33,589 nt of DNA. Source: Clostridia bacterium 41_269. GTDB lineage: Bacteria > Bacillota > DTU086. The DNA lies in assembly GCA_001508005.1 (NCBI GenBank), contig LGEZ01000021.1, forward strand, positions 1-33,589. Direction: 5' to 3'. Shown in pieces: positions 25,344-33,156 of the stretch; position 1 is the stretch's first letter, and every line of letters begins with the position of its first letter. The notes under the pieces were generated by a model that saw nothing but the letters and a program-made list of their open reading frames with translations, was not told the origin of the DNA and did no database searches. A program made the position numbers and the translations under genes.

Positions 25344-26072
25344 GTGAATGGGAATTCCGAAAAATTAATTGTGGCACTTGATTTTGATAATTTTAGCGAT
25401 GCTGCTGCTGTTGTTGAGCAGGTTCATGATGTTGTGGGAATGTTTAAGGTGGGAATGGAGCTTTTTTACAGCGAAGGCTCAAAGGTATTGGACTTTATTC
25501 ATCAGAAGGGATCAAAGGTATTTTTGGATCTGAAATTACATGATATTCCCAATACAGTGGCCAAGGCAGTCAGGGTCTTGACCCGCTGCGGAGCTGCAAT
25601 AATAGATGTACATATTTCTGGGGGAAAGGAAATGGTGAAGAAAGCGGTGGAAGCAGCAAAAGAGGAAGCATACAGGCTTAATATTGATCCTCCTTTCGTT
25701 GTAGGGGTAACGGTGCTTACAAGCCTCACAGAAGAAATGTTGAGGTCAGAAGTGGGCATTAATGAAACCCCTGAAGAAACTGTATTGAGATGGACGAAAA
25801 TGGGGCTTGAATCAGGTTTAGATGGGGTTGTTGCTTCAGCTAAGGAAGCTTCTGCAATTACTAGGGAATGCAGCTGCGGCTTAATTATTACTCCGGGAAT
25901 AAGGCCTGCTTGGGCTGCGGAAAATGATCAGAAGAGAGTTCTTACTCCAAGGGAAGCAGTGGAAGCAGGAGCTACCCATCTCGTGGTGGGAAGGCCAATA
26001 ACCCAAAGCAGCGATCCCAGGTCTGCTGTTCTGCGTATACTGGAAGAGTTGGAAGGCTTAACTGAAAAATAA
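25344..26072 (+). CDS. pyrF: Orotidine 5'-phosphate decarboxylase
   Basis: Decarboxylates OMP to UMP, the last step of de novo pyrimidine synthesis. The 242-aa protein has the catalytic D-x-K-x-x-D array in FLDLKLHDIPNTVAKAV near residue 60, an N-terminal VALDFD substrate strand, GVTVLTSL near 122, and the phosphate loop IITPGIRP near 180, followed by VVGRPITQ. GTG 25344 is the start. Its original ribosome binding site AGGAGG was cut by the IS607 insertion; the site left now is only a weak AGG in CCAGGAT, so translation is probably reduced unless the element supplies help. pyrE follows 15 bases later. Confidence 0.94.
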   Translation: MNGNSEKLIVALDFDNFSDAAAVVEQVHDVVGMFKVGMELFYSEGSKVLDFIHQKGSKVFLDLKLHDIPNTVAKAVRVLTRCGAAIIDVHISGGKEMVKKAVEAAKEEAYRLNIDPPFVVGVTVLTSLTEEMLRSEVGINETPEETVLRWTKMGLESGLDGVVASAKEASAITRECSCGLIITPGIRPAWAAENDQKRVLTPREAVEAGATHLVVGRPITQSSDPRSAVLRILEELEGLTEK

Positions 26073-26087
26073 AGGGGGATGGTTTTA

Positions 26088-26660
26088 ATGCTTACAAAAG
26101 CGAAAGTTGAGGAAATTCTCAAAAGCTGCGGTGCACTGTGGGAAGGGCATTTTCTTTTTACCTCAGGATTGCATGGAGATAAGTACATCCAATGTGCAAA
26201 GGTTTCACAGTATCCCAAATACAATGAGCTTTTCTGCAGGGAGCTGGCCTCCAGGTTTGATGCCGGCACTATTGATGTGGTTTTGGGACCTGCAGTGGGA
26301 GGAATATTGATAGCTTATGAGATGGCCCGTCAACTGGATGCCAGGGCAATTTTTACTGAAAGAGTGGACGGAAAAATGAAACTGCGCAGGGGAATGTGTA
26401 TAGAAGAGGGGGAAAACGTTCTTATTGTTGAGGATGTGATTACAACGGGCGGTACAGTAAAGGAGCTTATACCCATTGTGCAGGAAAGCAAAGGGAATGT
26501 AGTGGGCATAGCGGCTTTTGTAAACCGAAACAAGGACAGGGTAAAATTTGATTATCCTGTGGAAGTGCTTTATGAAGGAGTTTTGGAAGACTATAAACCC
26601 GAGGATTGCCCCCTTTGCAAAAAGGGAATTCCACTAGTAAAACCTGGTAGCAGAAAATGA
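26088..26660 (+). CDS. pyrE: Orotate phosphoribosyltransferase
   Basis: Joins orotate to PRPP to form OMP. The 190-aa protein has the PRPP loop VLIVEDVITTGGTVKELIP near residue 110, VVLGPAVGGILIAYEMA near 65-81 and a TERVDGKMKLRRGM segment. ATG 26088 is the start because AAAGGGGG at 26071-26078 is correctly spaced; the in-frame ATG 26079 touches that site. The C-terminus has a CPLC pair followed by KKGIPLVKPGSRK, seen in some Clostridia PyrE. It is the last gene of the pyr cluster; no clear terminator follows within the 76 bases before the next gene. Confidence 0.94.
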   Translation: MLTKAKVEEILKSCGALWEGHFLFTSGLHGDKYIQCAKVSQYPKYNELFCRELASRFDAGTIDVVLGPAVGGILIAYEMARQLDARAIFTERVDGKMKLRRGMCIEEGENVLIVEDVITTGGTVKELIPIVQESKGNVVGIAAFVNRNKDRVKFDYPVEVLYEGVLEDYKPEDCPLCKKGIPLVKPGSRK

Positions 26661-26736
26661 AAAACCCTTAAGTTGTTTTTATTTGCCTGTTATGGTATAT
26701 TTTTAGTAAAGAATAAGATATTGTGGGGTGCTGTAC

Positions 26737-27432
26737 ATGCCTAAAATAACTTTTCATGGGCATTCCTGCTTTGTTATTTCGGGAAATGAAGGTAGCGTTA
26801 TTATAGATCCTTTTCTAACGGGCAATTCCATGGCAGATATAAAACCCGAGGATGTTTCAGTGGATGCCATTTTGCTTTCCCATGGCCACGGAGATCACCT
26901 GGGAGATACTTTAACCATTGCTGAGAGAACAGGAGCTCTAGTGGTGGCACCCTTTGAGCTGGCAAGTTACTGTCAGATGAAGGGTGCACCGAAAGTGCAC
27001 GGTATGCATATAGGGGGAAGCCGCCAGTTTAGTTTCGGATGGGTTAAGCTTGTTCCTGCATTCCACGGTTCTGCCTGTATAGAAAATGATGGCAGTATTG
27101 TCTACACCGGCAATCCCTGCGGTTATCTGGTCAAAATTGACGGGAAATTGATATATCATGCAGGGGATACGGGGCTTTTTGGAGACATGAAGCTTTGGGG
27201 AGATCTTTATAATATTGATGTCTCTCTGCTTCCCATTGGAGATAATTATGTTATGGGTCCGGAAGATGCAGTGGTTGCTGCGGGCTTTTTAAAATCAAAA
27301 ATAGTAATTCCGATGCATTATGATACCTTTGAACTTATTAAACAGGATGCGGAAAAATTTAAAAAAGTGGTAGAAGAAAAGACAGGTAGCAGCTGCATAA
27401 TATTAAAACCAGGAGAGAGTTTGGAGCTGTAG
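26737..27432 (+). CDS. UPF0173 metal-dependent hydrolase (metallo-beta-lactamase fold)
   Basis: Cytoplasmic MBL-fold hydrolase of the UPF0173/UlaG-like group; the substrate is not known. The 231-aa protein begins MPKITFHGHSCFVI, typical of the group. Metal ligands are seen in LLSHGHGDHLGD (H-x-H-x-D-H) near residue 52, VPAFHGSACIEN near 108, HAGDTGLFGDM near 145 and the C-terminal VIPMHYDTF near 193. ATG 26737 follows GTGGGGTG; an in-frame GTG nine bases earlier is less likely. It may be transcribed with the pyr genes or from its own promoter. A clear terminator follows. Confidence 0.88.
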   Translation: MPKITFHGHSCFVISGNEGSVIIDPFLTGNSMADIKPEDVSVDAILLSHGHGDHLGDTLTIAERTGALVVAPFELASYCQMKGAPKVHGMHIGGSRQFSFGWVKLVPAFHGSACIENDGSIVYTGNPCGYLVKIDGKLIYHAGDTGLFGDMKLWGDLYNIDVSLLPIGDNYVMGPEDAVVAAGFLKSKIVIPMHYDTFELIKQDAEKFKKVVEEKTGSSCIILKPGESLEL

Positions 27433-27445
27433 TTTTAAGTTTATG

Positions 27446-27478
27446 GGTGGTTGATAAAACCACCTTTTTGTTTTTTTA
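27446..27478 (+). terminator. Rho-independent terminator after the UPF0173 gene
   Basis: GGTGGTT (27446-27452) pairs with AACCACC (27458-27464) over GATAA, followed by TTTTTGTTTTTTT. Confidence 0.9.
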
Positions 27479-27511
27479 AGTTAAATTCATAGGGAAAGGA
27501 GGAGGAGAATT

Positions 27512-28444
27512 ATGAGAAAAACAGTTTTGGTGGGAACCCGGGAGATTAAACATGTGAAGGTGCAGGCTCAGTGGGTAATTAATCAGCTCTACAGCATAAA
27601 TAATGAATATAGATATCAGCTGGTTGAAGTAAGAACTAAAGCTGATATTTACGGAGACTGCAGCAGAGAAGTGTTTAAGGACAATGATGATAAAAAAATA
27701 TTTACTGAAGAGCTTGAAGAAGCTCTCAGAAAAGGTGAAATTGACATAGCTGTTCACAGAATGAATGATGTTCCTTATGAAATAGAACCAGAATTTTCCA
27801 TTGCTGCGGTGGTGGGAAGGTCGGATCCGTCGGATGTACTTGTTTCCCACAAAAATTTGTCTTTGGATAATCTTCCCCAAGGTGCAATCATCGGTGTAAG
27901 CAGTGCCCTAAGAAAGGCACAGCTCCTGCGTTTTAGACCGGATTTTAATATTGCTGCCTGCCGGGGCAACATACATAATCGTATTTCCAAGGTTAAGAAA
28001 AAGGAGCTTGATGCTGTAGTGGTTGCTGCCTGTGATATGGAACGCTTGGGTTTGGAAGACAAGATAACTGAATATTTACCATACAGTCTATGCATGCCTG
28101 AGGCCGGTCAGGGGGCTGTTGCAGTAGAAATCAGGTCGGATGACAGTGAAATTAGAAGTTTAGTGGAGAAAATTAATAACCCCATAGTGGCCAACGAAGT
28201 GGAAGCTGAAAGGAGCCTTGTTAAATATTTACTGCTTGCAGAGTGCAATCTGCCCGTGGGAGCACTGGCAAGATATAAAGGAAAAAGGCTTCATTTAGAA
28301 GCTGTGGTTTTAAGCTTTGATGGCAGTAAAAGTGTGAGGGCTTATGCTACGGAATATATTACTTCTCCGGAAAGGCTGGGCCTAAAAGTTGCCAATAAAC
28401 TTCTTATGAGAGGAGCAGATAAAATCCTTCAAGAGGTCAGCTGA
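27512..28444 (+). CDS. Divergent hydroxymethylbilane synthase homologue
   Basis: Same fold as HemC (porphobilinogen deaminase), which polymerises four porphobilinogens on a dipyrromethane cofactor. The length is 310 aa. Kept features: Arg10 in GTRE, catalytic Asp86 in HRMNDVP (HSMKDVP in HemC), RGNIHNRI near 151 with both arginines, PEAGQGAVAVEIR near 207, and Cys245 in ECNLPVGALA at the cofactor-attachment position. Changed features: Lys to Asn in HRMND, and GVSSALRK in place of GTSSLRRQ, so one substrate-binding arginine is Leu133. No other haem or corrin gene is nearby. It may be an active divergent HemC or a paralogue with another role. It starts 7 bases after AGGAGGAG. Confidence 0.8.
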   Translation: MRKTVLVGTREIKHVKVQAQWVINQLYSINNEYRYQLVEVRTKADIYGDCSREVFKDNDDKKIFTEELEEALRKGEIDIAVHRMNDVPYEIEPEFSIAAVVGRSDPSDVLVSHKNLSLDNLPQGAIIGVSSALRKAQLLRFRPDFNIAACRGNIHNRISKVKKKELDAVVVAACDMERLGLEDKITEYLPYSLCMPEAGQGAVAVEIRSDDSEIRSLVEKINNPIVANEVEAERSLVKYLLLAECNLPVGALARYKGKRLHLEAVVLSFDGSKSVRAYATEYITSPERLGLKVANKLLMRGADKILQEVS

Positions 28445-28571
28445 CTGTTGTGGGTTGATTGCTTTAAAAATGATAAAAAAGAAGGATATAAATGCTGCGA
28501 GACGAAAAATACTAATATCTTCTAAATTATTAAAATTAATACAAACTATCAATGCAGCCGGGGTGATTTTA

Positions 28572-30593
28572 ATGAGCCAGTCCGGAGAAGCATCAGAAGT
28601 TTTTGCCCTGGATATTGGAACACGAACAGTTATCGGTCTTGTGGGGACAGTTTGTAAAAACAGCTTAAAAATTAAAGCAGCTGAGATTGAAGAGCACAGA
28701 AACCGCTCCATGGTTGATGGTCAGATACACAATATAGAAGAAGTTGCAGAGCTGGTTAAAAAAATCAAAAAAAATCTTGAGAAAAAATGCGGATGCACAT
28801 TAACAAAGGTTTCCGTGGCAGCTGCAGGAAGGGCTTTAAAAACCATAAAGGGAACTGCAGAAAGAAAAGAAACTCCTTTAAGGCAGCTTACCAGTGAAGA
28901 TGTTATAGCTCTGGAAATTCAGGGAGTAGAAAACGCATTGAAGTCAATAACAGAAGAAATTGACAAGAATAAAGAAAGCAGCTATTACTGTGTGGGATAC
29001 AGTGTGGTTCAGTATTTGCTAGATGGCAATCCCATCGGAAGCCTTGTGGGACAGAGAGCCAACAGTATTTCGGTGGAAATTATAGCTACTTTTCTACCCA
29101 GGGTAGTTGTTGATTCTTTATATTCTGTGCTGGATGCTGCAGGACTTGAGCTTGAAAGCATTACTCTAGAACCCATTGCTGCAAGTACCGTGGTAATTCC
29201 TGAAAATATGAGGAAGTTGAATATTGCTCTATTGGATGTGGGAGCAGGAACCACTGACATTGCTGTTTCGTCTTCAGGTAGCATGATAGGTTATGGAATG
29301 GTGCCCTGTGCAGGAGATGAAGTAACTGAAGCCATATGCAGTGAGTACCTAGTGGACTTTGATACAGGAGAAAAAATAAAAAGGTCTCTATCTCCAGGGA
29401 AAAAGGTTAAGTTTCAGAATATTTTAGGAACAAACTGCGAGGTAAGTTCAGAAGAAATAGCATCGTGCTATGAGGGCGTACTGGAAGAATTAGCTGAAAA
29501 AGTTAAAGAAAACCTTATAGAAATCAACGGAAAAATACCCCAGGCAGTAATTTGTATTGGTGGAGGAAGTTTAACATTCGGATTTGCTGATGTTTTCGCC
29601 CGTGTCCTTGGTCTGCCGCGGGAAAGAATTGCTGTTAAGGGAAGGGAAGTGCTCCATGAAGTAAAGGGTGCAAAAAATCTTAAAGGCCCCCAAGCGGTAA
29701 CGCCCATTGGCATTGCTGTGGCTTCCCAGAGCAATAAGGCACTGGAAAAGTGTAAAGTTTTTGTAAACGGAATGCCGGTGATAATTTTTAAAGAGGGAGA
29801 ATTTACTGTTGCTGATGCCCTGCTTTCATGCGGGTTGAAGGTTTCGGATATTTATGGGAAGCCCGGAAAAGGAATTGCTGTGGAGGTTAATGGGCAGGTT
29901 CAGTTTATCAAAGGAAAAAAAGGAGAGCCTGGGAAGATTTTTGTAAATGGAGAAGAGGCTTTTCTTGAAAAAGCTATAAAATCCGGGGATAAAATACAGT
30001 TTATTCCAGCCAAACATGGCGAAGAGGCAAGGGCTAGAGTAGAGGATATATTGGATGAAGTTGAATCAAAAACGGTTAAAATAAATGGGAAGGAATATGT
30101 GCTGGATCCAGTTATAACTGTTAATGGAAAATTGGCAGATAAAAACACACTGCTGTCTGATAATGATAGGATATTTATAAAAAAATATGATACGTTAAAG
30201 GAAATATTGGAATTTATAGGAAAAGATTATGCTGGTATTGATAAAATATTAATTAATGGAAAAGCTGCTGAGCTCAATTCCTCTGTTATGAACGGTGATG
30301 AAATAGAGTTTTATGAAAAAAATGCAGATGAAGATAAAAAAGGTGATGAGGATTCTGAAAAAATTAATATAGTTGTCAACGGCAGACCCTATACTCTTTC
30401 ATATTATGCTGATAAAAAACCAATTTTTTCAGATGTTTTTTCACTGATTAAATTTAAAACAACTCCGCCCACAAAAAACAGCAGATTAATCATGCTCGTT
30501 AATGGGAATCAGGCAAAATTTACTCAAAGTTTAAATGAAGGAGATCAGATAATTTTAAAATGGGAAGAAATTAAGAAAAAGTTTAATTCTTAA
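28572..30593 (+). CDS. FtsA/PilM-like actin-fold protein with tandem beta-grasp-like C-terminal repeats
   Basis: A 673-aa protein from ATG 28572 (GGGGTGA upstream); an in-frame ATG 39 codons earlier has no site. Residues 10-370 are an FtsA-type actin ATPase: phosphate-1 ALDIGTRTVIGLVG at 12-25, a 1C-like subdomain (NRSMVDGQI ... KVSVAAAGRALKTIKG), phosphate-2 IALLDVGAGTTDIAV at 218-232 and adenosine motif ICIGGGSLTFGFADVF near 328. From about 393 to the end there are repeated units of the form VNG..., then L...A, then GDxIxF: VFVNGMPV, IFVNGEEAFLEKAIKSGDKI, ILINGKAAELNSSVMNGDEI and MLVNGNQAKFTQSLNEGDQI. These look like ThiS/MoaD-type folds. No membrane anchor is visible. Its role in division or pilus assembly is uncertain. 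Confidence 0.85.
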   Translation: MSQSGEASEVFALDIGTRTVIGLVGTVCKNSLKIKAAEIEEHRNRSMVDGQIHNIEEVAELVKKIKKNLEKKCGCTLTKVSVAAAGRALKTIKGTAERKETPLRQLTSEDVIALEIQGVENALKSITEEIDKNKESSYYCVGYSVVQYLLDGNPIGSLVGQRANSISVEIIATFLPRVVVDSLYSVLDAAGLELESITLEPIAASTVVIPENMRKLNIALLDVGAGTTDIAVSSSGSMIGYGMVPCAGDEVTEAICSEYLVDFDTGEKIKRSLSPGKKVKFQNILGTNCEVSSEEIASCYEGVLEELAEKVKENLIEINGKIPQAVICIGGGSLTFGFADVFARVLGLPRERIAVKGREVLHEVKGAKNLKGPQAVTPIGIAVASQSNKALEKCKVFVNGMPVIIFKEGEFTVADALLSCGLKVSDIYGKPGKGIAVEVNGQVQFIKGKKGEPGKIFVNGEEAFLEKAIKSGDKIQFIPAKHGEEARARVEDILDEVESKTVKINGKEYVLDPVITVNGKLADKNTLLSDNDRIFIKKYDTLKEILEFIGKDYAGIDKILINGKAAELNSSVMNGDEIEFYEKNADEDKKGDEDSEKINIVVNGRPYTLSYYADKKPIFSDVFSLIKFKTTPPTKNSRLIMLVNGNQAKFTQSLNEGDQIILKWEEIKKKFNS

Positions 30594-30639
30594 AAACTAT
30601 AAAGGACCAGTCAGGGTGACTGTGTCCTTTATAGTTTTT
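30592..30639. terminator. Strong bidirectional terminator
   Basis: AAAAACTATAAAGGAC (30592-30607) is a perfect 16-base complement of GTCCTTTATAGTTTTT (30624-30639), with a smaller AGTCA/TGACT stem in the loop. A-rich and T-rich arms make it work in both directions, between the FtsA-like gene and the converging 3D-domain gene. Confidence 0.92.
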
Positions 30640-30658
30640 ATATTATAGTTTTTAGTTT

Positions 30659-31153
30659 TTATAATCTGAAATCTGTATCCATACTGTTTTCTTTATTTTC
30701 TAATAAGATGTAAGCTGTTAATTCTCGTATTCCAAATTGTTTTGCCTGCTCATGGGTATCCATAAAAATATCTATTCTGTTTCCTATAATTTTCCCTCCT
30801 GTATCTTCTGCAGTATAAATTTTCCCCAATTCAGCTATATAAACTTTGGATCCCAAGGGAATTACTTTTGGGTCCACTGCTATAGTATGGTCTGTTTTTG
30901 CTTTCGTTCCGGTTTTTGTTATTCCATCAGTTTTTCCGCAGCAAATTTCACAGCTGTCATATGCGGTGGCTTTTACTTTAATAACTTTTTTCAGCTGATA
31001 ACCATACAGCTGCATTGATGTTAGGATATATGCTGTCTCAAAATTTCTTAAATTTGGTACTTTTTCATTTATTTCGGCTTTGGCAGCAGGTGTTCAACTT
31101 GGGAATACGGTTAAGTATGCTGCAACGAGAAAGCTGGCTAGTATTTTTTTCAT
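30659..31153 (-). pseudogene. Secreted 3D-domain protein with an in-frame TGA in the signal peptide
   Basis: On the minus strand GGAGG, seven bases from ATG 31153, starts a signal peptide MKKILASFLVAAYLTVFPS, which is followed by TGA at 31094-31096. The same frame then continues TPAAKAEINEK and on to a complete 3D domain: KVKATAYDSCEICCGKTDG, then GTKAKTDHTIAVDPKVIPLG, then YTAEDTGGKIIGNRIDIFM, with the three aspartates (AVD, AED, RID) that name the domain. The domain occurs in cell-wall lytic enzymes and sporulation proteins such as YabE/YuiC. The full gene would give 164 aa. An internal ATG at 31015 would give 118 aa without export. A TGG (Trp) to TGA change is the simple explanation. Confidence 0.75.
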
Positions 31154-31289
31154 TTTTGAACCTCCTTTTTGCGTTATTTATTTTTGTCTTAAAGTTAAAC
31201 ACTTAAACATGAATTTTATGAGTTTTGTGGAAAAATTATCATTTTTTTTAATTTGCAAAAATATAATACTCCCCAAAGGGGGGTTCTAA

Positions 31290-31796
31290 ATGAAAAAATT
31301 TTTGGAAACAAATTTTACTAATTTAATGGAAAAAAGATTTATTATTATCCTTCTTATAATTTCAGCTTTAGTGGTTGTGGGTTTTAATATAAAAATTCAA
31401 GGGGAAGCTGAATATGATCTTAAAAACATTTTTATTAAACTGGACGGGAAGGATTATCAACTTCAAAGTTTGGTGGGAAAAGAAGATAATTTTAAGGAAG
31501 CTGCTGAGGAAATTTATGAACAGCCGCAGCTGGGTAGAGTATTGAATTACTTAAAAGAAATGAAAAGGAAAGGTATTTATTTTAAGCTGAATTCTGTGAA
31601 ATATGAAAATATCCATGTAACAGACTGCAGTGCTGAAGAAGCGGTGCTAGTTGTTAAAACAACAGTAAAGGGTGGCTATTACAGTATTAAAGAGCCTGAA
31701 AGAAAAATAAAAGAGGTTGATCTTACCAGCAGTTTTAGGGTTTATATGGTTAACCGGGATAATAAGTGGAAGATAAGGGATATTGAATTTATCTAG
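31290..31796 (+). CDS. Membrane-anchored hypothetical protein
   Basis: I do not recognise this 168-aa protein. It starts at ATG 31290 behind AAAGGGGGG. A short cytoplasmic tail is followed by one hydrophobic helix at about 17-34 (FIIILLIISALVVVGF), then an outside domain that is probably alpha-plus-beta. Near the end, EEAVLVVKTTVKGGYYS and VDLTSSFRVYMVNRDNKWKIRDIEFI have the alternating pattern of a cone-shaped NTF2-like or lumazine-binding-like sheet, though that is a guess. It is divergent from the 3D-domain gene and is followed 83 bases later by dinB, which has its own promoter. Confidence 0.7.
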   Translation: MKKFLETNFTNLMEKRFIIILLIISALVVVGFNIKIQGEAEYDLKNIFIKLDGKDYQLQSLVGKEDNFKEAAEEIYEQPQLGRVLNYLKEMKRKGIYFKLNSVKYENIHVTDCSAEEAVLVVKTTVKGGYYSIKEPERKIKEVDLTSSFRVYMVNRDNKWKIRDIEFI

Positions 31797-31822
31797 AAAA
31801 ATTATTTAATAATTTTTTTGCC

Positions 31823-31852
31823 TTGACATCGAACATATATTCCCACTAAAAT
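31823..31852 (+). promoter_or_regulatory. dinB promoter with a LexA (SOS) box in the spacer
   Basis: TTGACA (31823-31828) and TAAAAT (31847-31852) are spaced by 18 bases. Inside the spacer CGAACATATATTCC (31830-31843) matches the Bacillota SOS box CGAAC-N4-GTTCG with two mismatches, both in the right half. This placement would block polymerase when LexA is bound. Confidence 0.65.
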
Positions 31853-31879
31853 TTTAGATCAGAAGGGAGGGGGAGAGTG

Positions 31880-33058
31880 GTGAACCGTTGGATTATCCTT
31901 GCGGATATGAATTCTTTTTTTGCATCTGTTCACCAGGCTGAAGATATTTCCCTTAGGGGCAGACCTGTTATAGTAACCGGGGATCCTGATAAAAGACGGG
32001 GCATTGTTCTTACCGCTTCTTATGAAGCAAAAAAATACGGTGTAAAAACGGGCATGCTTATATGGGAAGCTAAAAAATTGGTTCCCGACGCAGTTTTTAT
32101 AAAAGCTGAGCATGATAAATATCTTCAGTATTCAATGCGGATTTTAAAAATAATGCGGGATTTTACTCCCCTTGTGGAGCCCTTCAGTATAGATGAGGCA
32201 TTTATGGACGTAACGGGATGTGAAGATCTTTTTGGCTCCCCAATGGAAATTGCTAAAAAGCTGAAAGACCGAATTAAAAATGAAGTGGGAGTAATGTGTT
32301 CGGTGGGAATAAGCACCAATAAGCTTCTTGCCAAGATGGCCGCTGAGCTGGAAAAGCCCGATGGATTGACCATGCTTCTTCCCGAGGAAGTGCCTCACCG
32401 TCTTTGGCCCCTTCCTGCTGGGGAACTTTTTGGAGTGGGACCTAGAATAGAAAGGAGGCTTGACCGTTTGGGCATTAAAACCATAGGCGATATAGCAAAA
32501 TGTCCTGTGGAAATCCTAAAGAGGGAGTTTGGAGCAGTAGGCGCTGCGCTGCATATGGCTGCGAAGGGTATAGACTGCAGTCCTGTAAATCCAGAATCTC
32601 TAAATGTGCTTAAAGGCGTCAGCAACCGGTATACCCTACCCAAAGACTGCAGGGGAGAGGAGATAAAAGTAGCAGTGGTTGACCTCTGCGAGAAAGTGGT
32701 CAGAAGGGCAAGAAAAGGAGGGTATGTGGGAAAGTGCGTGGGACTTACGTTAAGGGATACGGATCTTTTTTATTATCACTGGACTAAAAGACTTCCGGAA
32801 TACACGGATATAACAGAAGATGTTATTGATACAGCTCTTGAACTTTTATATTCCCATTGGCTCCTTGAAAAACCTGTAAGGCTTGTGGGCGTCAGCTTTA
32901 CGGAGCTTGTAAAGAAAAAGTGGGAACAGCCGGATATATTTGGAAGAAAAAAACGCCTTGGGCAGCTTGCCCGTACCTGCGACTTTTTAAAGGATCGTTA
33001 CGGGGAAAATTCAGTCCAAAGAGCTGTACTGCTGGAAAAAAAGAGCATATTTGCCTAA
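31880..33058 (+). CDS. dinB: DNA polymerase IV (Y-family)
   Basis: Translesion polymerase of the SOS response. The 392-aa protein has the DinB palm motif ILADMNSFFASVHQ at the N-terminus (first catalytic Asp), steric-gate region SVHQ, RGIVLTASYEAKKYGV near 41-56, catalytic FSIDEAFMDVTG near 102, CSVGISTNKLLAKMA near 140 and a helix-hairpin-helix FGVGPRIERRLDRLGI near 185. The little-finger domain follows to the end; no clear beta-clamp binding motif is obvious at the C-terminus (...VLLEKKSIFA). GTG 31880 or GTG 31877 is the start, both acceptable from GGAGG at 31866-31870. The promoter carries a likely LexA box. Confidence 0.93.
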   Translation: MNRWIILADMNSFFASVHQAEDISLRGRPVIVTGDPDKRRGIVLTASYEAKKYGVKTGMLIWEAKKLVPDAVFIKAEHDKYLQYSMRILKIMRDFTPLVEPFSIDEAFMDVTGCEDLFGSPMEIAKKLKDRIKNEVGVMCSVGISTNKLLAKMAAELEKPDGLTMLLPEEVPHRLWPLPAGELFGVGPRIERRLDRLGIKTIGDIAKCPVEILKREFGAVGAALHMAAKGIDCSPVNPESLNVLKGVSNRYTLPKDCRGEEIKVAVVDLCEKVVRRARKGGYVGKCVGLTLRDTDLFYYHWTKRLPEYTDITEDVIDTALELLYSHWLLEKPVRLVGVSFTELVKKKWEQPDIFGRKKRLGQLARTCDFLKDRYGENSVQRAVLLEKKSIFA

Positions 33059-33156
33059 TCTGCAGGTGCCGAAGTAATAACACCTTTAATAAAGCTAAAT
33101 AGTAAGAATCCAAATAGTGGTAATTGCATGTGCGTGGCTCGCATTCAAGGATATAT

